A DNA stretch of 64,000 nt from Carnegiea gigantea (taxonomy: Eukaryota > Streptophyta > Magnoliopsida > Caryophyllales > Cactaceae): the NCBI GenBank assembly GCA_029747015.1, contig JAKOGI010000539.1:1-64000 (forward strand). Direction: 5' to 3'. The stretch's first letter is position 1. Every line of letters starts with the position of its first letter. Both the position numbers and the translations under genes were made by a program. The notes under the pieces were generated by a model. That model saw only the letters and a list, made by a program, of their open reading frames with translations, was not told the origin of the DNA and ran no database searches. This document shows positions 23,160 to 35,363 of the stretch, piece by piece.

Positions 23160-26100
23160 TCAGGGTGTTCTCACCAACCCTAGTTCCAGTCTATTTCTTT
23201 CAAAATGATCTCTAGCGAGTGCCTTAGTGAATATATCAGCAATTTGATTTTCCGTTGAGCAAAAATTCATAGAGATTAAACCCTTTTCAACATTATCTCT
23301 CAAGAAATGATGTCGAATGTCAATATGCTTTGTTCTTTTATGTTGACATGGATTTTGGCAATGTTAATTGCACTTGTGTTATCACAAAAAATAGGAATGC
23401 ATCCAATGTCAACACAAAAGTCCTTAAGCTGTTGTCTTATCCACAACAGTTGAGCACAACATGAAGCTGCTGCAACATATTCAGCTTCTGCTGTGGACAT
23501 GGCAACTGAATGTTGCTTCTTGGAAGCCCAAGATACCAAACAAGGTCCAAGAAAGTGAGCCATACCTGAGGTACTCTTTCTATCAACTAGGAATCCAGCA
23601 TAGTCAGCGTCAGCATATCCAACAAGATCAAAATTGCAACCTTTAGGATACCATAAAGCTAAATTGGGTGTATGTTTCAAATACCTTAGTATCCGTTTAA
23701 CAGCCTTAAGATGAGTTTCCTTAGGGTTAGACTGAAAACGGGCACATAAACCAACACTAAAAACAATATCAGGTCTACTAGCGGTTAGGTATAAGAGTGA
23801 CCCAATCATACCCCTATAGAGTTTCTCCTCAACTAAGGGACTCCCATCATCCATAACCAACTTGGTTGAAGGAGAAATAAGGAGTGTCTATGGGTTTGGC
23901 TGACTCCATCCCAAAACGCTTAAGTAACTCCTTGATATACTTTTGCTGATGGATCATGGTGCCGTTTGGAGTTTGCTTGATTTGTAAGCCTAAGAAAAAA
24001 TTAAGCTCACCCATCATGCTCATCTCAAACTCACTCCTCATCATATTTGAAAATTCATTGCATAAATCATGATGAGTTGCACCAAATATAATGTCATCAA
24101 CATATATTTGGACAATCAATAAATGTTTCCCCTTAGATTTTAGAAACAAGGTATTGTCTACCTTGCCTCTTCTAAAATCATTTTCAAGTAAAAAACTCGA
24201 CAACCGTTCATACCAAGCTCTTGGAGCTTGTTTTAAACCATAAAGTGCCTTGTCAAGTTTAAAAACATGATTTGGAAAATCACCATTTTCAAAACCAGGG
24301 GGTTGTTTGACATACACCTCTTCTTTAAGGTATCCGTTTAGGAATGCACTTTTAACATCCATTTGATATAGCTTGATTTCCATATGAGCTGCAAAGGCTA
24401 TTAAGATTCGAATAGCCTCAATTCTAGCAACTGGTGCAAAGGTTTCTTCATAGTCGATCCCTTCTTCTTGATTGTATCCTTGTACAACCAGCCGTGCCTT
24501 GTTCCTAGTGACTGTTCCTGACTCATCCAGTTTGTTTCGGAACACCCACTTGGTTCCAATGATTGTTCTCTCTGCAGGTTTAGGTACAAGGTGCCATACT
24601 TTGTTTCTCTCAAATTGATGAAGCTCTTCTTGCATAGCCGTGATCCAATCTGACTCTGCAAGAGCTTCATTCACACTTTTTGGCTCAATGTTAGAAAGAA
24701 AAGCATAGAAAGCACAAAAATTCTTTAGTTTAGATCTAGTTTGCACTCCAGTATTAATATCTGACAAGATTTGATCAAGAGGGTGCGAACTATGGTGCTT
24801 CCATGGTCGTGGAGTAAGAGGATCCACAGACCCATGCTCTACTCTAGTCGTAACATAATGCTTACGATCATCTCCCGAGCCTGTTTCTGCACATGTTTGT
24901 AAGTCTATTCCTGAAGAACACGGTTCCGAACAGGGTTCAGCGGTGTTTTCCCCTGTTTGGTGTTCACCTTGCCTGCTGTTCTGAGGAACACCTTCAGGAG
25001 TTGTTTTCTCCATGGTGTTCTTACCTCGTTTATCTTGGAGCAACACTTCTTTTCGAACAAGACCTAATTCAAGTTCATCTTCCTGTGCATCATTCTCACT
25101 CAACACGTTAGATTCATTAAAAAGCACATGCACACTTTCCTCAACACACAAGGTTCTTTTGTTAAAGACTTTGTATGCCTTGCTGTGAGAAGAATAGCCA
25201 AGGAATATTGCCTCATCACTCCTAGGGTCAAATTTTCCTAAGGCATCCTTCCCATTATTATGCACAAAACACCTACAACCAAATGTCCTTAGGTGCGTAA
25301 TATTGGGTTTTCTGCCCTTGAAAAGTTCATAAGGAGTTTTGCTCAAAATGGGTCTGATCATGCATCTATTTATAATGTAACATGAGGTGTTCAATGCTTC
25401 TGCCCAGAAATACCTAGGAAGACCACTAGCTATAAGCATTGTTCTGGTCATGTCTTCCAGGGTTCGATTTTTGCGCTCAACCACCCTATTTTGTTGGGGT
25501 GTTCTTGGGGCTGAGAAGTTATGATCAACACCATGTTCATTACAATAGTTAATAAAACTTGCATTTTCAAACTCAGTTCCATGATCAGATCTCAAGCTAA
25601 TTAAAGAGTGTCCTACTCTCTTTTCAACCTTTTTGAGAAAGGCAATAAAATTCTCAAAGGTTTCATCTTTGGATGCCAAAAACAAGGTCCAAGTAAATCG
25701 AGAGTAATCATCCACTACAACAAGCACATACTTTTTCCCACCTCTACTGGTTACCCTCATGGGACCACACAAATCAATGTGTAATAATTCTAGAGGTCGA
25801 GTAGTGCTTACACATTTTTTCGATTTAAAAGAAGATCTGACTTGTTTGCCTTTTGCACAAGCTTCACATACCTTGTCATCATTAAATTTGATGGAAGGTA
25901 GTCCAATAACTAGGTCTTTTGAAACAAGTTTGTTTAACAAGGATAAGCTTGCATGACTAGTCTCTTGTGCCATAGCATTATATCATCATTTAATGCATTT
26001 AAACAAGTCAGATTATTTTGGGGAAGAGTGGAAATACAAACTTTATAAACATTTTGACATCGCTTCCCCCTCAACACAACATCTCTTGTGTCGTCATTCA

Positions 26101-26440
26101 CAACCAAGCAACGTGTTTTTGAAAACAGTACTAGGTTGTTCTTGTCACACAGTTGGGACACACTTAGCAAATTGTGCTTTAACCCATCAACTAAGTGCAC
26201 ATTATCAATTGAGTGGGAGAGAGTTTTACCAATATTACCTATACCGACAATTGTCCCAGACTTGCCGTTTCCAAATGCTACACTCCCACCATTCAGAGCT
26301 GTAAGTGAGAGAAAGTTTGATCTTTCACCAGTCATGTGCCGTGAACACCCACTATCAACAAACCACAAATGCCTGTTTCCAAGGGTGTTAGTGGGGTTGT
26401 TCGTAAGGTTGTTCTCTCTCACTTCAGCCTGCAAAACAAA
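23160..26440 (-). pseudogene. E4 pol: protease, integrase, RT, RNase H
   Basis: Follows the in-frame TGA at 26443-26441. The protease motif is LWFVDSGCSRHMTGE (near 26365). A one-base deletion near 25957 breaks the pre-integrase HKRLGHAS motif. The 708-codon stretch 25973-23847 holds [48 protein letters not shown] (Arg where E5 has Gly), [35 protein letters not shown] and the intact catalytic [10 protein letters not shown] one-base insertion near 23880 shifts the frame. RNase H follows ([20 protein letters not shown]), then a one-base deletion near 23355. The end lies at 23160. The enzyme residues look intact but three small indels stop a continuous product. Confidence 0.9.
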
Positions 26441-28173
26441 TCACGGGTTAGTTTTGGGAACCCAGATCCACTTGGGTCCCATTCTCTTTAGACATGTAAA
26501 GCTCATCTTTTCTAATCCAGATTTGTTTCACATACCTTTCATTCTTTTCATTGGCATGTTTTCTTAAAGGGCAAGTGTATCTATAATGACCCGTTTTGCC
26601 ACAATGAAAGCAAACAATGTTTTCAGGTAATCCCACATACTTTCTGTGAATTGGGTAGACTGTTCGTTTAGCTTATACCAAGTCCCTTTTTGTTTCGACT
26701 GTGGTGAGTGTTTAACCAATCAAGGGCTTGTGAGGACTCGTTCCAGCGCTTGGTTGTGGTAAGCTCGTTTTCCAGTTTTTCTATATCAGCATGCAAACCT
26801 TTGTTCTCCCTGAGCAAGGACTCAACCATTCCTTCTACCTCAAAGAGTTTTTCCTCCATTCGAGAATAATCTCCTTCTTTTATAAAGAGGTTTTCTTTGA
26901 GCAAGTTAATATTCTCATGTAAACCGAGGTTTTCATTTTTAAGAATTTCATTTTCAAGTTCTAGGTCACGAACTTCTCTTTTTAGATCAGCACAAGTGTC
27001 TATCAAATTATATAGAAGTTCTTCTAAAGTAGCTTTGTTAAGACCATGTACCTTGCTCTTGAGATCTGAGAGGCTGATTGTTGATTCATCATCTGAATCT
27101 GAGTCACTTTGTGCCATAAGTGCTACGACCCCTTCTTCAGCTTCAGATTCTCCTTCATCCTCAGAGGAATCTCCCCAAGCAGCCAGCATAGCTTTTGAGA
27201 ATCGCTTGCCCAGATTGTTTACAGGGTGTTTTCGAACCTGTTTTCGAGGGTGTTCGGGCGTCTGATCTTCTCGAAGCAGAGAGCAATTTTTGACTAAGTG
27301 ATCTGGTTTACCGCACTTGAAACACCCTGTGAGCTATTCTTTGGAGGTGTTTCTGGACTTGCTGAAGTCTTTTCTTTTGTTGTTTTCCTTGACCTTTTTG
27401 AAGACTTTCTTGAATTTTCTGGACATTAGGGCCATTTCTTCATCTTCAAGGTCAGAGTCCGTGTCCTCATGTGCTTTCAAGGCAAGCCCACGATCCTTCT
27501 TTTGCTCCTCTCTTTGCTGTGAGTTCTTTCAGAGTTCATAGGTCTGGAGATTTCTAATCAACTCGTCGAGGGTGATCTGGTTCATGTCTTTAGCCTCTTG
27601 GATGGCTGTTACTTTGGCCTCCCACGTGCGAGGTAAAATTCTGAGGATTTTCCTCACCAACTCTTCAGTGGTGAAAGATCTTCCCAGGGATTTTAACTCG
27701 TTCGTGATGTGGGTGAACCGTGTATACATGTCCATCACAGTTTCATGATCACCCATATCAAACAACTCATATTGTCGCATAAGTAGCTCAATTCTAGATT
27801 GTTTAACTTGACTCGTACCTTCATGAGCAACTTGCAGAGCATTCCAGATAGCTTGGGCTGATTCACACTCAGAGATGCGAGTGTATTCATCGGGTCCTAG
27901 GCCAAAATATAGAAGCTTTTTGGCCTTGGCATTTTTCTCCATTTTCTTGTAGTCCTCGGCATCAAACTCTATGGATTCCTTGGGAACCTTCTTACCATCT
28001 TCAAGCACCTTGGTGGGAACAAGGGGCCCGTTCTTGATGAGCATCCATAATTCATAATCTTCTGCCTGAATATAGTTCTCCATCCTATTCTTCCACCAAC
28101 TATAATGTTGGCCGTTGAAATAGGGTGGACGAGTAATGGATTGCCCTTCAAGAATTCCTTGTGGGGTACTCAT
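26441..28173 (-). pseudogene. E4 gag with two zinc knuckles, broken
   Basis: The ATG at 28173 opens MSTPQGILEGQSITRPPYFN, the usual Sirevirus capsid start, with RIELLMRQYELF and LGRSFTTEELVRKILR. TGA at 27531-27529 replaces the Arg codon present in E5 (a CpG-type change). A TAG at 27336-27334 precedes the first knuckle CFKCGKPDHLVKNC-like segment. An acidic region (SSEDEGESEAEEG) and a long coiled coil (LKREVRDLELENEILKNENL) follow. Two one-base deletions near 26675 break the frame before the second knuckle CFHCGKTGHYRYTC (near 26610). The unit ends at the TGA (26443-26441) that is conserved in position across the Sirevirus-type copies. Confidence 0.9.
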
Positions 28174-28215
28174 CTTCAGAATCTCTCAAGGTGTTAACCT
28201 TTTGTAAGAGAACCT

Positions 28216-28227
28216 GCTCTGATACCA
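28216..28227 (-). other. E4 primer binding site
   Basis: TGGTATCAGAGC on the minus strand, separated from the 5' LTR by two bases (AG), as in E5 and E6. Confidence 0.92.
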
Positions 28228-28229
28228 CT

Positions 28230-29804
28230 TGTTGAGTTCGTGAGTATACAACCACAAGAGGGGGGTGAATTGTGGTGTCTGATTTTCGCGTTGTAAATAA
28301 CAAACACCCTACAGAGGTTGTTCTCAAATGACAAACACCCTGATAGCTTGTTTGCACGGGGTGTTCTCAAATATTGCAGATGCGAAAATCACCAAGATAA
28401 ATGCGGAAAATAAAGCACACACAATTTTTACGTGGAAAACACCTCTAGCCCAACTGAGGTGTGAAAAACCACGACCTACCTCGTGTAGGATTTAACCACT
28501 TTCACTAACGGGCTTCACACGTTACAAATGTAACACACCTTGTTACAACTTGCAACCACGTAACCTTCTTCCCAAAGACAGGTTACACCACGTCCAACCT
28601 TCGCAAGATTAGACACGTCCAAGTCCACACGACTAGGACACACTCACTCACTTTTCTGATCCAAGATCAGGGTTACAAACACCTTACAGGGGGTGCTTCT
28701 CACTAAGCAGATGTAAGGTACAATGAAGATCCTATTATGCCAATGGTTTGAAAACTCAAATCAAACACAGCTTGTCACGGTTTTGCTTTTCAGAATGAAG
28801 CTCAAGAATTTTAATGTGAAAACCGAGTTTCCTGATTTTTTCCAGATTTTTCAGAAAGCTGTGTTGCTTCTCTTTTTCAGTCTGAGTTTTTTCTATCTGC
28901 TTCTTGGCTTCTCTACGGGAGAGAAAAGCTGCGGTTTTTAAACACAAGGTCCAACGGTCAAAAACCAAAGACTCAGCTAAGTATGGAAAATGATTTGCAA
29001 ACAAAATATATTCTCCAACGGCTAATGATGAATTTATCCCAAAATATAATGGATTTTGTTATCTTAAAAGATAACCCTTATCTTCCCATAGCCGTGAAGA
29101 GGTTTAAAGAGATTTTCAGCTTTTACCAAATCCGAAAATATAGTCATAGGAATCTTTTGATTTGGCAAATCTCCCAAACCTAGTTTCGCAAATCTCCATA
29201 ATATTTTCAAGAACTATCCTCTCCAGGAAAATAGCAATTTTGAAATTCAAAAAAAGTATTCTGGAGATCTTGGCCAACCAAAATGAATTTTCAAAAATAA
29301 TCGGGTATGGCCACTACAGTTCAGAAACACCCTAACCACCCTGTTTGCAGGGTTGTTCGCAACTGGTGTTCTGAAGTACTTTAGTGCAAATACCGATTCA
29401 AGAGGTGTTTAAAATGATGTTTTCAATATTGGCATATTAACAAGAGTCTAATTAAATAAAACCTATGTACCCAAGACTTCTTGTTTTGAACCAGTCATCT
29501 TGTCCGAGATTTGTAGAGCTGCTGTGAACACCAAGGCCACCTTGTTTGCTGGGGTTGTTCTTTGCATTGCTAGAGTTCAGGAACACGCTTTACAATCAAC
29601 TGTCGAGATGGTGTTCTTGACTTAATATGGAATCACCAAGTAAAACCTGTCTAGAAGACTTGTTCTCACATGTAGCAAACCAGTTAATACAATAAAGATC
29701 ACAAACACCAGTTAGGCCTGTTTGGAGATCGTGTTCGAAGCAACATTACTTGGACAAATTTTTACACTTGGATTTGTTATCATCAAAACTAAATATAATC
29801 AACA
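28230..29804 (-). repeat. E4 5' LTR
   Basis: 1,575 bp, partner of 18914-20489. The ATTCT target duplication at 29805-29809 is followed directly by C3 sequence. Confidence 0.95.
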
Positions 29805-29809
29805 ATTCT

Positions 29810-32705
29810 CATGTAAGGATTTCATTTCTTCTTGCATGGCTTTCACCATTCTACCTTATGGCTATCAACAGTTGTTCTTCGTAACTCTGAGGCTTTTCCT
29901 CATCCATAAGAGTTATGTATTCATTTGGATATCTAATGGATGTTCTTCTTTTTCTAGTGGATCGCCTCAACTGAGACTCTTCTTGAGATCTTTGCTCAGT
30001 GGATTCAGTATCGAATCTAGTTGACTCATAATGACCTTCCTTTTGATCATTGTTGGAGGAAGAGGCAGGATTGTCATTTGTGCTAGTCTCATTATTATTT
30101 TCAGTTGTGTCCTCCCCTGCATTATCATGAGCTATAGGGGATGGACCAGTATTAAACCTCGAATAACTCTATGTTTAGGCTTTTTCTTTTTTAAATCTTC
30201 CATGGTTTGGTCCTCAAAGAATACAACATCACAACTTCTTATATTCCTTCTACTTAAAGTATCCCAAAGTCAGTAGCCAAATTCATCTCTTGGTGATTCG
30301 AGGTAAGCACACTCCTTTGTTTTCGAATCAAGTTTGGCTCGCTCGTCCTTAGGAATATGGACGAATGCTCAATAGCCAAATACTTTCAGGCGGTTGTATG
30401 ATACCTTATCTCTATAACAAATTTCCTTCTAAAGAAACTGATGGTGAAAGGTTCATTATGTCAACGGTAGTCTTCTCGGCCTCTTCCCAAACAGATTTAG
30501 AGAGTTTAGTATGAGCAAGTATACAACGAATTCTTTCTTTAATAGTCTGATTCATTCTCTCAGCTAAGCCATTTTTAGCTGCAGTGTCTTCGTATGCTAA
30601 TATCGTTAATCTTATTACACAATATGAAGAAATATATGAAGGAGAATATATAGAGAATATAACAATCCGAGTCTATTTTCAGGAAATTAATAAGAATCCA
30701 CATATCCCCTCAAAAGAGGAGGTAGAAAGCATACTTGCTTCTATCTTTTTGTTTCAAAGCGGATTGAGTGATATCGAACCTATTAAAGGAAAAAGATACA
30801 ACATAGTAAGAAAAGCTATCCAAGCCATATCACAGCTATTAAATCATGTAGGAAAAAGATGAAATGCTTCCTGGTGGGAGATATTGAGACTATTATAGTG
30901 ATAGATAACGTTCATAAGCCTTATACAGCATGGAATTTTTTCTAGCCTGATCCCATGCAACTTGCAATATTATTCAAAGGGGCCATGGTATTCTCCACCA
31001 TTGTCTACTCGAACACTCTTTAAGTTTTGTCTAGTTCACGTTCCGCCTTAGCGTGAAACTCCTTGAACGCTTCAAGTACTTGACCTTTTGTGTTCAACAA
31101 AGAGACTCAAACCTTTCTTGAGTGGTCATCGATAAAAGTAACAAAGTATAATGCTTCGATATGCCAAGCGACTTTTCTGTCATAGAGCATACATCACTAT
31201 GAACCAAATTAAAAATGCGGTTTCTTCTAGTGGATCGGACATTTTTATGAAATGCCACTGTATGTTGTTTGCTAGCCAAAGATTCTCTATAAGGCTCAAG
31301 CGATTTACCCTTTATGTTGGAAAGGAGATCTTTTCTAGCAATGATCTGTAATCCTTTTTCAATCATGTGTCCGAGTATTTTATGTCATAACTCCAAATTT
31401 GAGTTACTATAGGCAATGTTAACCTCTCCTTTGCACAACTTTCCTTACATAAAGTACAAGGAACCTTCCTCTTTTCTTCTACCAATGATTAGACTTCCTT
31501 CGTTGAGCTTCCATATTCCATCACAAAAGTGATTAACCAAACCGACATCATCAAGTTTTCCTATCGATATAGGATTGAGCCGCATATCTAGAACATGCCT
31601 CACATCTTTTAACATGAGCTTGCATTCTATGTTGGTTATTAAGGTGATGTCACCAATACCAACGATCTTGCTCGAAACTTGATTTTCCATCTTTACCTAA
31701 CTAAAATCACCACCTTGGTAAGATGAGAAAAATGTTCATGTGGAGTGACATGGAAGGTAGCATCTAAGTCAACAATCCACAAACAATCATTATATGTTAG
31801 ATTGAGATAATTCTCTTCTCTGGTGAGGAACATGTCATTGTCATCATTTACTGCTACGGCAGTAACACTTTTATCTTCTTTTTTTATGTTTACTCTGATC
31901 TAGCTTAATTTTTTAGCCTTTTGATCTCTCTTGTAATATCGACAAATAGATTTCTTGTGACTTAGCTTGCCACAATAATAACAAGCTAGTTTAGTACGAG
32001 ATTTAGATTTCCCCCTGGACTTATCACGTCCTTGATTTCTCCAGCTGTTCTCACTTCTATCATGGTTGTTAATAAAATTGGCTTCAGATATGCTGTGATG
32101 CCTATTTCTTTCCTCCTTGCTTCTTCATTTAGGAGATTGTATGTCACAGTATCCATAGTGATTTTTCCCACTAGGGTAGAGTTACTTAATGTAACTACCA
32201 ATGTGTCCCAATTCTTGGGCAATGCACTGACAAGCAGTAGTGCCTTCAACTCGTCATCAAGTTTCATCTCAATCTTTGCCAATTGATTTACAAGCCCCGT
32301 GAGTGCTCAACCATACTTTGCTCGTCGCTATACTGAAGCTTCACCAATGGTCTTATGAATAGAGCTTTGTTACACGACATCTTCTTTTGGATCAAGGACT
32401 TAAGTTTTGTCTGAAGTTCATGTGCATTGTCAAAATTTGACACATGCCCAAACAAACTTCTGTCTAGGTACTTTAAATTATCAGAACTGCTTTGTGATTT
32501 AACAACTTCCATTCATTTTCATTTTTACCTTCTGGCATATTTTGGTTCAAAATAGGCTCAGTAAGGTTTTTATAAATTAGATGGTCCTACATCATGGCCT
32601 TCCAATAGAAGTAATTATCTGCAGTAAGTTTGATAATGTCACCATCATAAGTGACAACACCTTCCATCTTGATTACACAAGAATATGGTTGCTCTATGTA
32701 TGCTC
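29810..32705 (-). pseudogene. C3 gag, protease, integrase and N-terminal RT, heavily decayed
   Basis: Right to left: gag (a KLTADNYFYWKAMM-type start near 32640; HELQTKLKSLIQKKMS near 32430; LDDELKALLLVSALPKNWDT near 32260), a knuckle CYYCGKLSHKKSIC (near 31985-31944), and the protease active site as WIVDLDATFHVTPHE (near 31790), where both Ser and Gly of DSGA are changed. LMLKDVRHVLDMRLNPISIGKL follows. The pre-integrase LGHMIEKGLQ and an integrase start LVHSDVC follow near 31360-31180. VDNGGEYHGPFE lies near 31005, then the foreign fragment, then NGLAERMNQTIKERIRCIL (near 30560). RT begins near 29850 (VKAMQEEMKSL) and is cut by E4. Many stops and shifts. Confidence 0.8.
30587..30931 (+). 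pseudogene. Fragment resembling a mitochondrial-plasmid family-B DNA polymerase
   Basis: This stretch interrupts the C3 integrase and runs on the opposite strand. The plus frame is open from 30584 to 30862 (SSYANIVNLITQYEEIYEGE, VYFQEINKNPHIPSKEEVES, KAIQAISQLLNHVGKR). After a probable one-base loss near 30858 the next frame reads LVGDIETIIVIDNVHKPYTA (30871-30930). DIET fits the Exo I motif (D-x-E) of family-B polymerases, and the surrounding wording fits the linear-plasmid type integrated in many plant mitochondrial genomes. That match is from recognition, not alignment. It covers only about 115 codons before and through Exo I, so it has no enzymatic function. Its open frame contrasts with the decayed host element. 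Confidence 0.6.
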
Positions 32706-32714
32706 TGATATAAC

Positions 32715-33318
32715 TGTTGGGAAAAGGCAAGTTACTAATGCGAAAGCTAATTCTTTTCCCTCCCTGTGCAATTAAGATAGGCAATTAAAAAATAAATAAA
32801 TATTACAGACAGGGACACGCGATTTTTACATGAAAAAACATTCAAAACGAAGTTAAAAATCACGGGACCATTAGTGCAAAAATACTTCAACTATTTTATA
32901 GTAAGATTACAACTGCAACTCCACTAGACAATTTAAAGGATATACTCTTAATGTCTCACCCATTTTGATGGCATACAAAAAATAACTCTTACCTAATTTT
33001 GGTGGAACATCCTCACCAATTCTCGGTGGCTTCCTCGAGTGTGTCTCGTTTGGTTGTATTTGTTGTTTTGTTTTTCTTGTGTTTATAAAGACAAGAACTG
33101 CATCTATATATAAGAGTTTAAGGAAGCTCTATGAATGATAATTCAGTCCTAAAGACACATTATCAATGTTACACTTCCTTTAAATGAAGCATTTTCTCCC
33201 TCATCCATTCGTCGTTACCTTCCTTTACGTCCATTTCTTTTTCTTTTCTTCATCTCTCTCTTCTTTTTATTGTTTTTAGTTCTAAGAATTCCGACCATTT
33301 AAGAAATGAATCCCAATA
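32715..33318 (-). repeat. C3 5' LTR
   Basis: Inner edge starts TGTTGGGAAAAGG at 32715 (plus-strand reading), preceded by a degraded primer site. The outer edge is at the CCCAATA near 33318. Partner of 16857-17462. Confidence 0.82.
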
Positions 33319-33465
33319 AGCAGCAACAACTTGCAAGTTTAATCATCATCGGAATAACTCATAAGATCTACTTTTTGGCTAAGGGGCGCATTACTTGAAG
33401 AAAGGAAAAATAATCATTCTCAATTGTTGAATAGATTATACTATAGAAAAGAGTTTATTAACATA
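33319..33465. other. Short AT-rich spacer between C3 and E6
   Basis: No feature seen except the CATAT target duplication of E6 at 33466-33470. Confidence 0.5.
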
Positions 33466-33470
33466 CATAT

Positions 33471-34870
33471 TGTTAGATTTAAGAGAGTACACTAACACAA
33501 GAGGGGGGGTAAATTGTGTTGGCAAATTTTCGCAGTTTCTGGGAACAGGCTTGGGCCTTGTTTGGACGGACTGTTTGTAATGTGCACAGAAGGTGTAAAA
33601 CAGTGAAAATAAGTAAAAAGTGAGAACACAAGATTTTTACGTGGAAACACCTCGAGCCCAACCGAGGCGAAAACCACGACCTACCCCAGTAGGATTTTCA
33701 CACAGTTCTACTAAACGGGCTAAACACGTTACAAAGGTAACCTTCTCTGTTACAATTGCAACTCACGTAACGGTCTACCCTTAGACTAGTTACACACTAC
33801 GTCTGAGTCTCCCTGACTTGGACACACTCACGTAATTGTCTTTTCAAGACAAATTACACACGTCCAAAGCCTCCCTAGGCTTGGACACACTCAACTCTCA
33901 CTTTGATGAAAGAAGAGAATAAAAACACCTTACTTTTGTGCTTCTAACTAAGCGAATGTAAGGTACAATTTTTGCTCCTAGTATGCCAAGGAAGAAGACT
34001 CAATTTTCACACACACTTTGATGGTTTTTCTGAAAATATGATTTGCAAGTTAAAACCAATTGAAAAACCGTGTGTGTAAAATAAGGAGGGAAAAATCTTC
34101 CTTAAATAGTGTGATGCATATGAGTAAAAGAGTAAACCTTAACCCTCTTGAATCCTTGTGCTGCAAGGAGACAAAAGGGAAGAGAACTCTCCTTTCCAAA
34201 TTATAATAGGAAATCTCCCATCCTATCTTATATTCTTATTTTATTTGGTGGATATTCTTCCAAAGATAAAATCAATCTTTTAACAATATTTTCAAAGCCA
34301 AGAATAGCTTATTTTGGGTCTAATGATAACAGAAAATATATCTCAAATAATTTCAGAATCGTCAGCCCAAAGTTTTAGGAAAACTATGAAAAATCGTTTT
34401 GGCTAGAAAACAGTCTGAACTCTGATCTCAGAACTGATCTGAGACAGTGTTCTTAAAAACATTCAAAGTAGATGTTAAATCAAGATCTTCCAAGTGGCAT
34501 ATTAACAAGAATCTAAGAAAATAAAACCTATAACAGACCAAGACTCTTGTTGAATCAATCGGACAGCATCTATAGAATTTGGACTTGTCACTCCAATGCT
34601 GTGATGTTACTCAGAACTGTTTCCTGAGCTGTTTCTGAAGTACTCCATGTCTTGGATGCGCTTTAAGTTCTTTGCCATTCAGCTGTTCTGAGGAACTGTT
34701 CTTGAGACCTGTTCTCGACCATGGTTAATCAAGCAATTTCAAAGTTTTCTAAACAGTATTTGGAACCTGTTCGATCAACACACTCAAGTGTATATTACAT
34801 TTGTGTTTGTTATCATCAAAACCTCACATTACATAAGGATGGGGTCAACAATGTCCCAATATTGTCAACA
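33471..34870 (-). repeat. E6 3' LTR
   Basis: Minus-strand start TGTTGACAATATTGGG at 34870, end AAATCTAACA at 33471. It shares with family A a CACAAGAGGGGGG box near the outer end and a TTTTTACGTGG block with the stem-loop CCTCG/CGAGG (near 33653-33670). Confidence 0.93.
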
Positions 34871-35060
34871 ATTTTCCCCCTTTTTGATGATGACAAACCA
34901 AATGACCATATTGACATAAAAGACAGAAGCAAGTTTCAGTCAAGCTAAATCGATCATGGTCATGCCCATCTTCACCCTTTTTAAGAAGTCAACTGGAGCT
35001 AGGTTAAACTAAAATGATCATGGTCATGCCCATCTTCCCCCTTTTGACATCATCGAAAAA
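34871..35060 (-). other. E6 multiplied polypurine tracts
   Basis: The main tract AAAAAGGGGG lies just outside the LTR (about 34884-34875). A tandem duplication with GATCATGGTCATGCCCATC at about 34952 and 35016 carries further tract copies, one degraded (CACCCTTTTT) and one good (CCCCCTTTT near 35037-35045). Confidence 0.7.
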
Positions 35061-35363
35061 GGATGGTCAGGTCAAACAAGAGAAGCAAGGTGTTTGCAGT
35101 CACCACCACTTAGGTAATGGAGGAAAAAACACCCTGCGATACACTCAAGTATATGATACGGTAATGATATTGGCCATCCGAGTCATGCATAAACAAATAA
35201 CAACAAGAAGACAAGCATGGCACAACAGTACAGTAGATCCAACCAAGATTAGCATAAACCATTGTCAGTCACAAAGCACAACCAGATAGTGAGAACAGTT
35301 GTTGAGAACAGGGTGAAAAATAAAGGAAGACAGAACAGGGAAGGATCAAGGGGTTGAGCTGAT

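Larger units (their letters stand above)
18914..29804 (-). mobile_element. E4: Sirevirus-type Ty1/copia element, family A, inside C3
   Basis: A 10,891-bp minus-strand element. It has 1.57-kb LTRs (18914-20489 and 28230-29804) differing at about 22 positions, and an exact ATTCT target duplication (18909-18913 and 29805-29809) that falls in the C3 RT codons. A primer site lies two bases inside the 5' LTR. The order is gag, pol, ORF3, then a spacer with repeated polypurine tracts. The large size, long LTRs, gag coiled coil, extra ORF after pol and multiplied purine tracts match the plant Sirevirus (Maximus/SIRE) group. All three reading units carry lesions. It is the same family as E5. Confidence 0.95.
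16857..33318 (-). mobile_element. C3: TNT1/Tork-like Ty1/copia element, very degenerate, split by E4
   Basis: A minus-strand copia element of about 5.6 kb once the nested E4 is set aside. LTRs of about 605 bp lie at 16857-17462 and 32715 to about 33318. They align over their whole length but differ at many positions, so this is the oldest LTR element here. A primer-site-like TATATCAGAGC lies beside the right LTR (near 32711-32702) and a G-rich tract beside the left one (17474-17463). The protein motifs (GLKQAPRQ, HLDVKTSFLHGDLEE-like, STTEAEY-like) resemble TNT1/Tork. I could not find a matching target duplication (GGCAA on the left, AGCAG on the right). E4 inserted at 18909-18913 with an ATTCT duplication, and a foreign fragment lies in the integrase at about 30587-30931. 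Confidence 0.85.

Noticed and set aside
16852..33325. Target-site duplication for C3
   Set aside because: GGCAA on the left and AGCAG on the right do not match, and the outer LTR ends are eroded.
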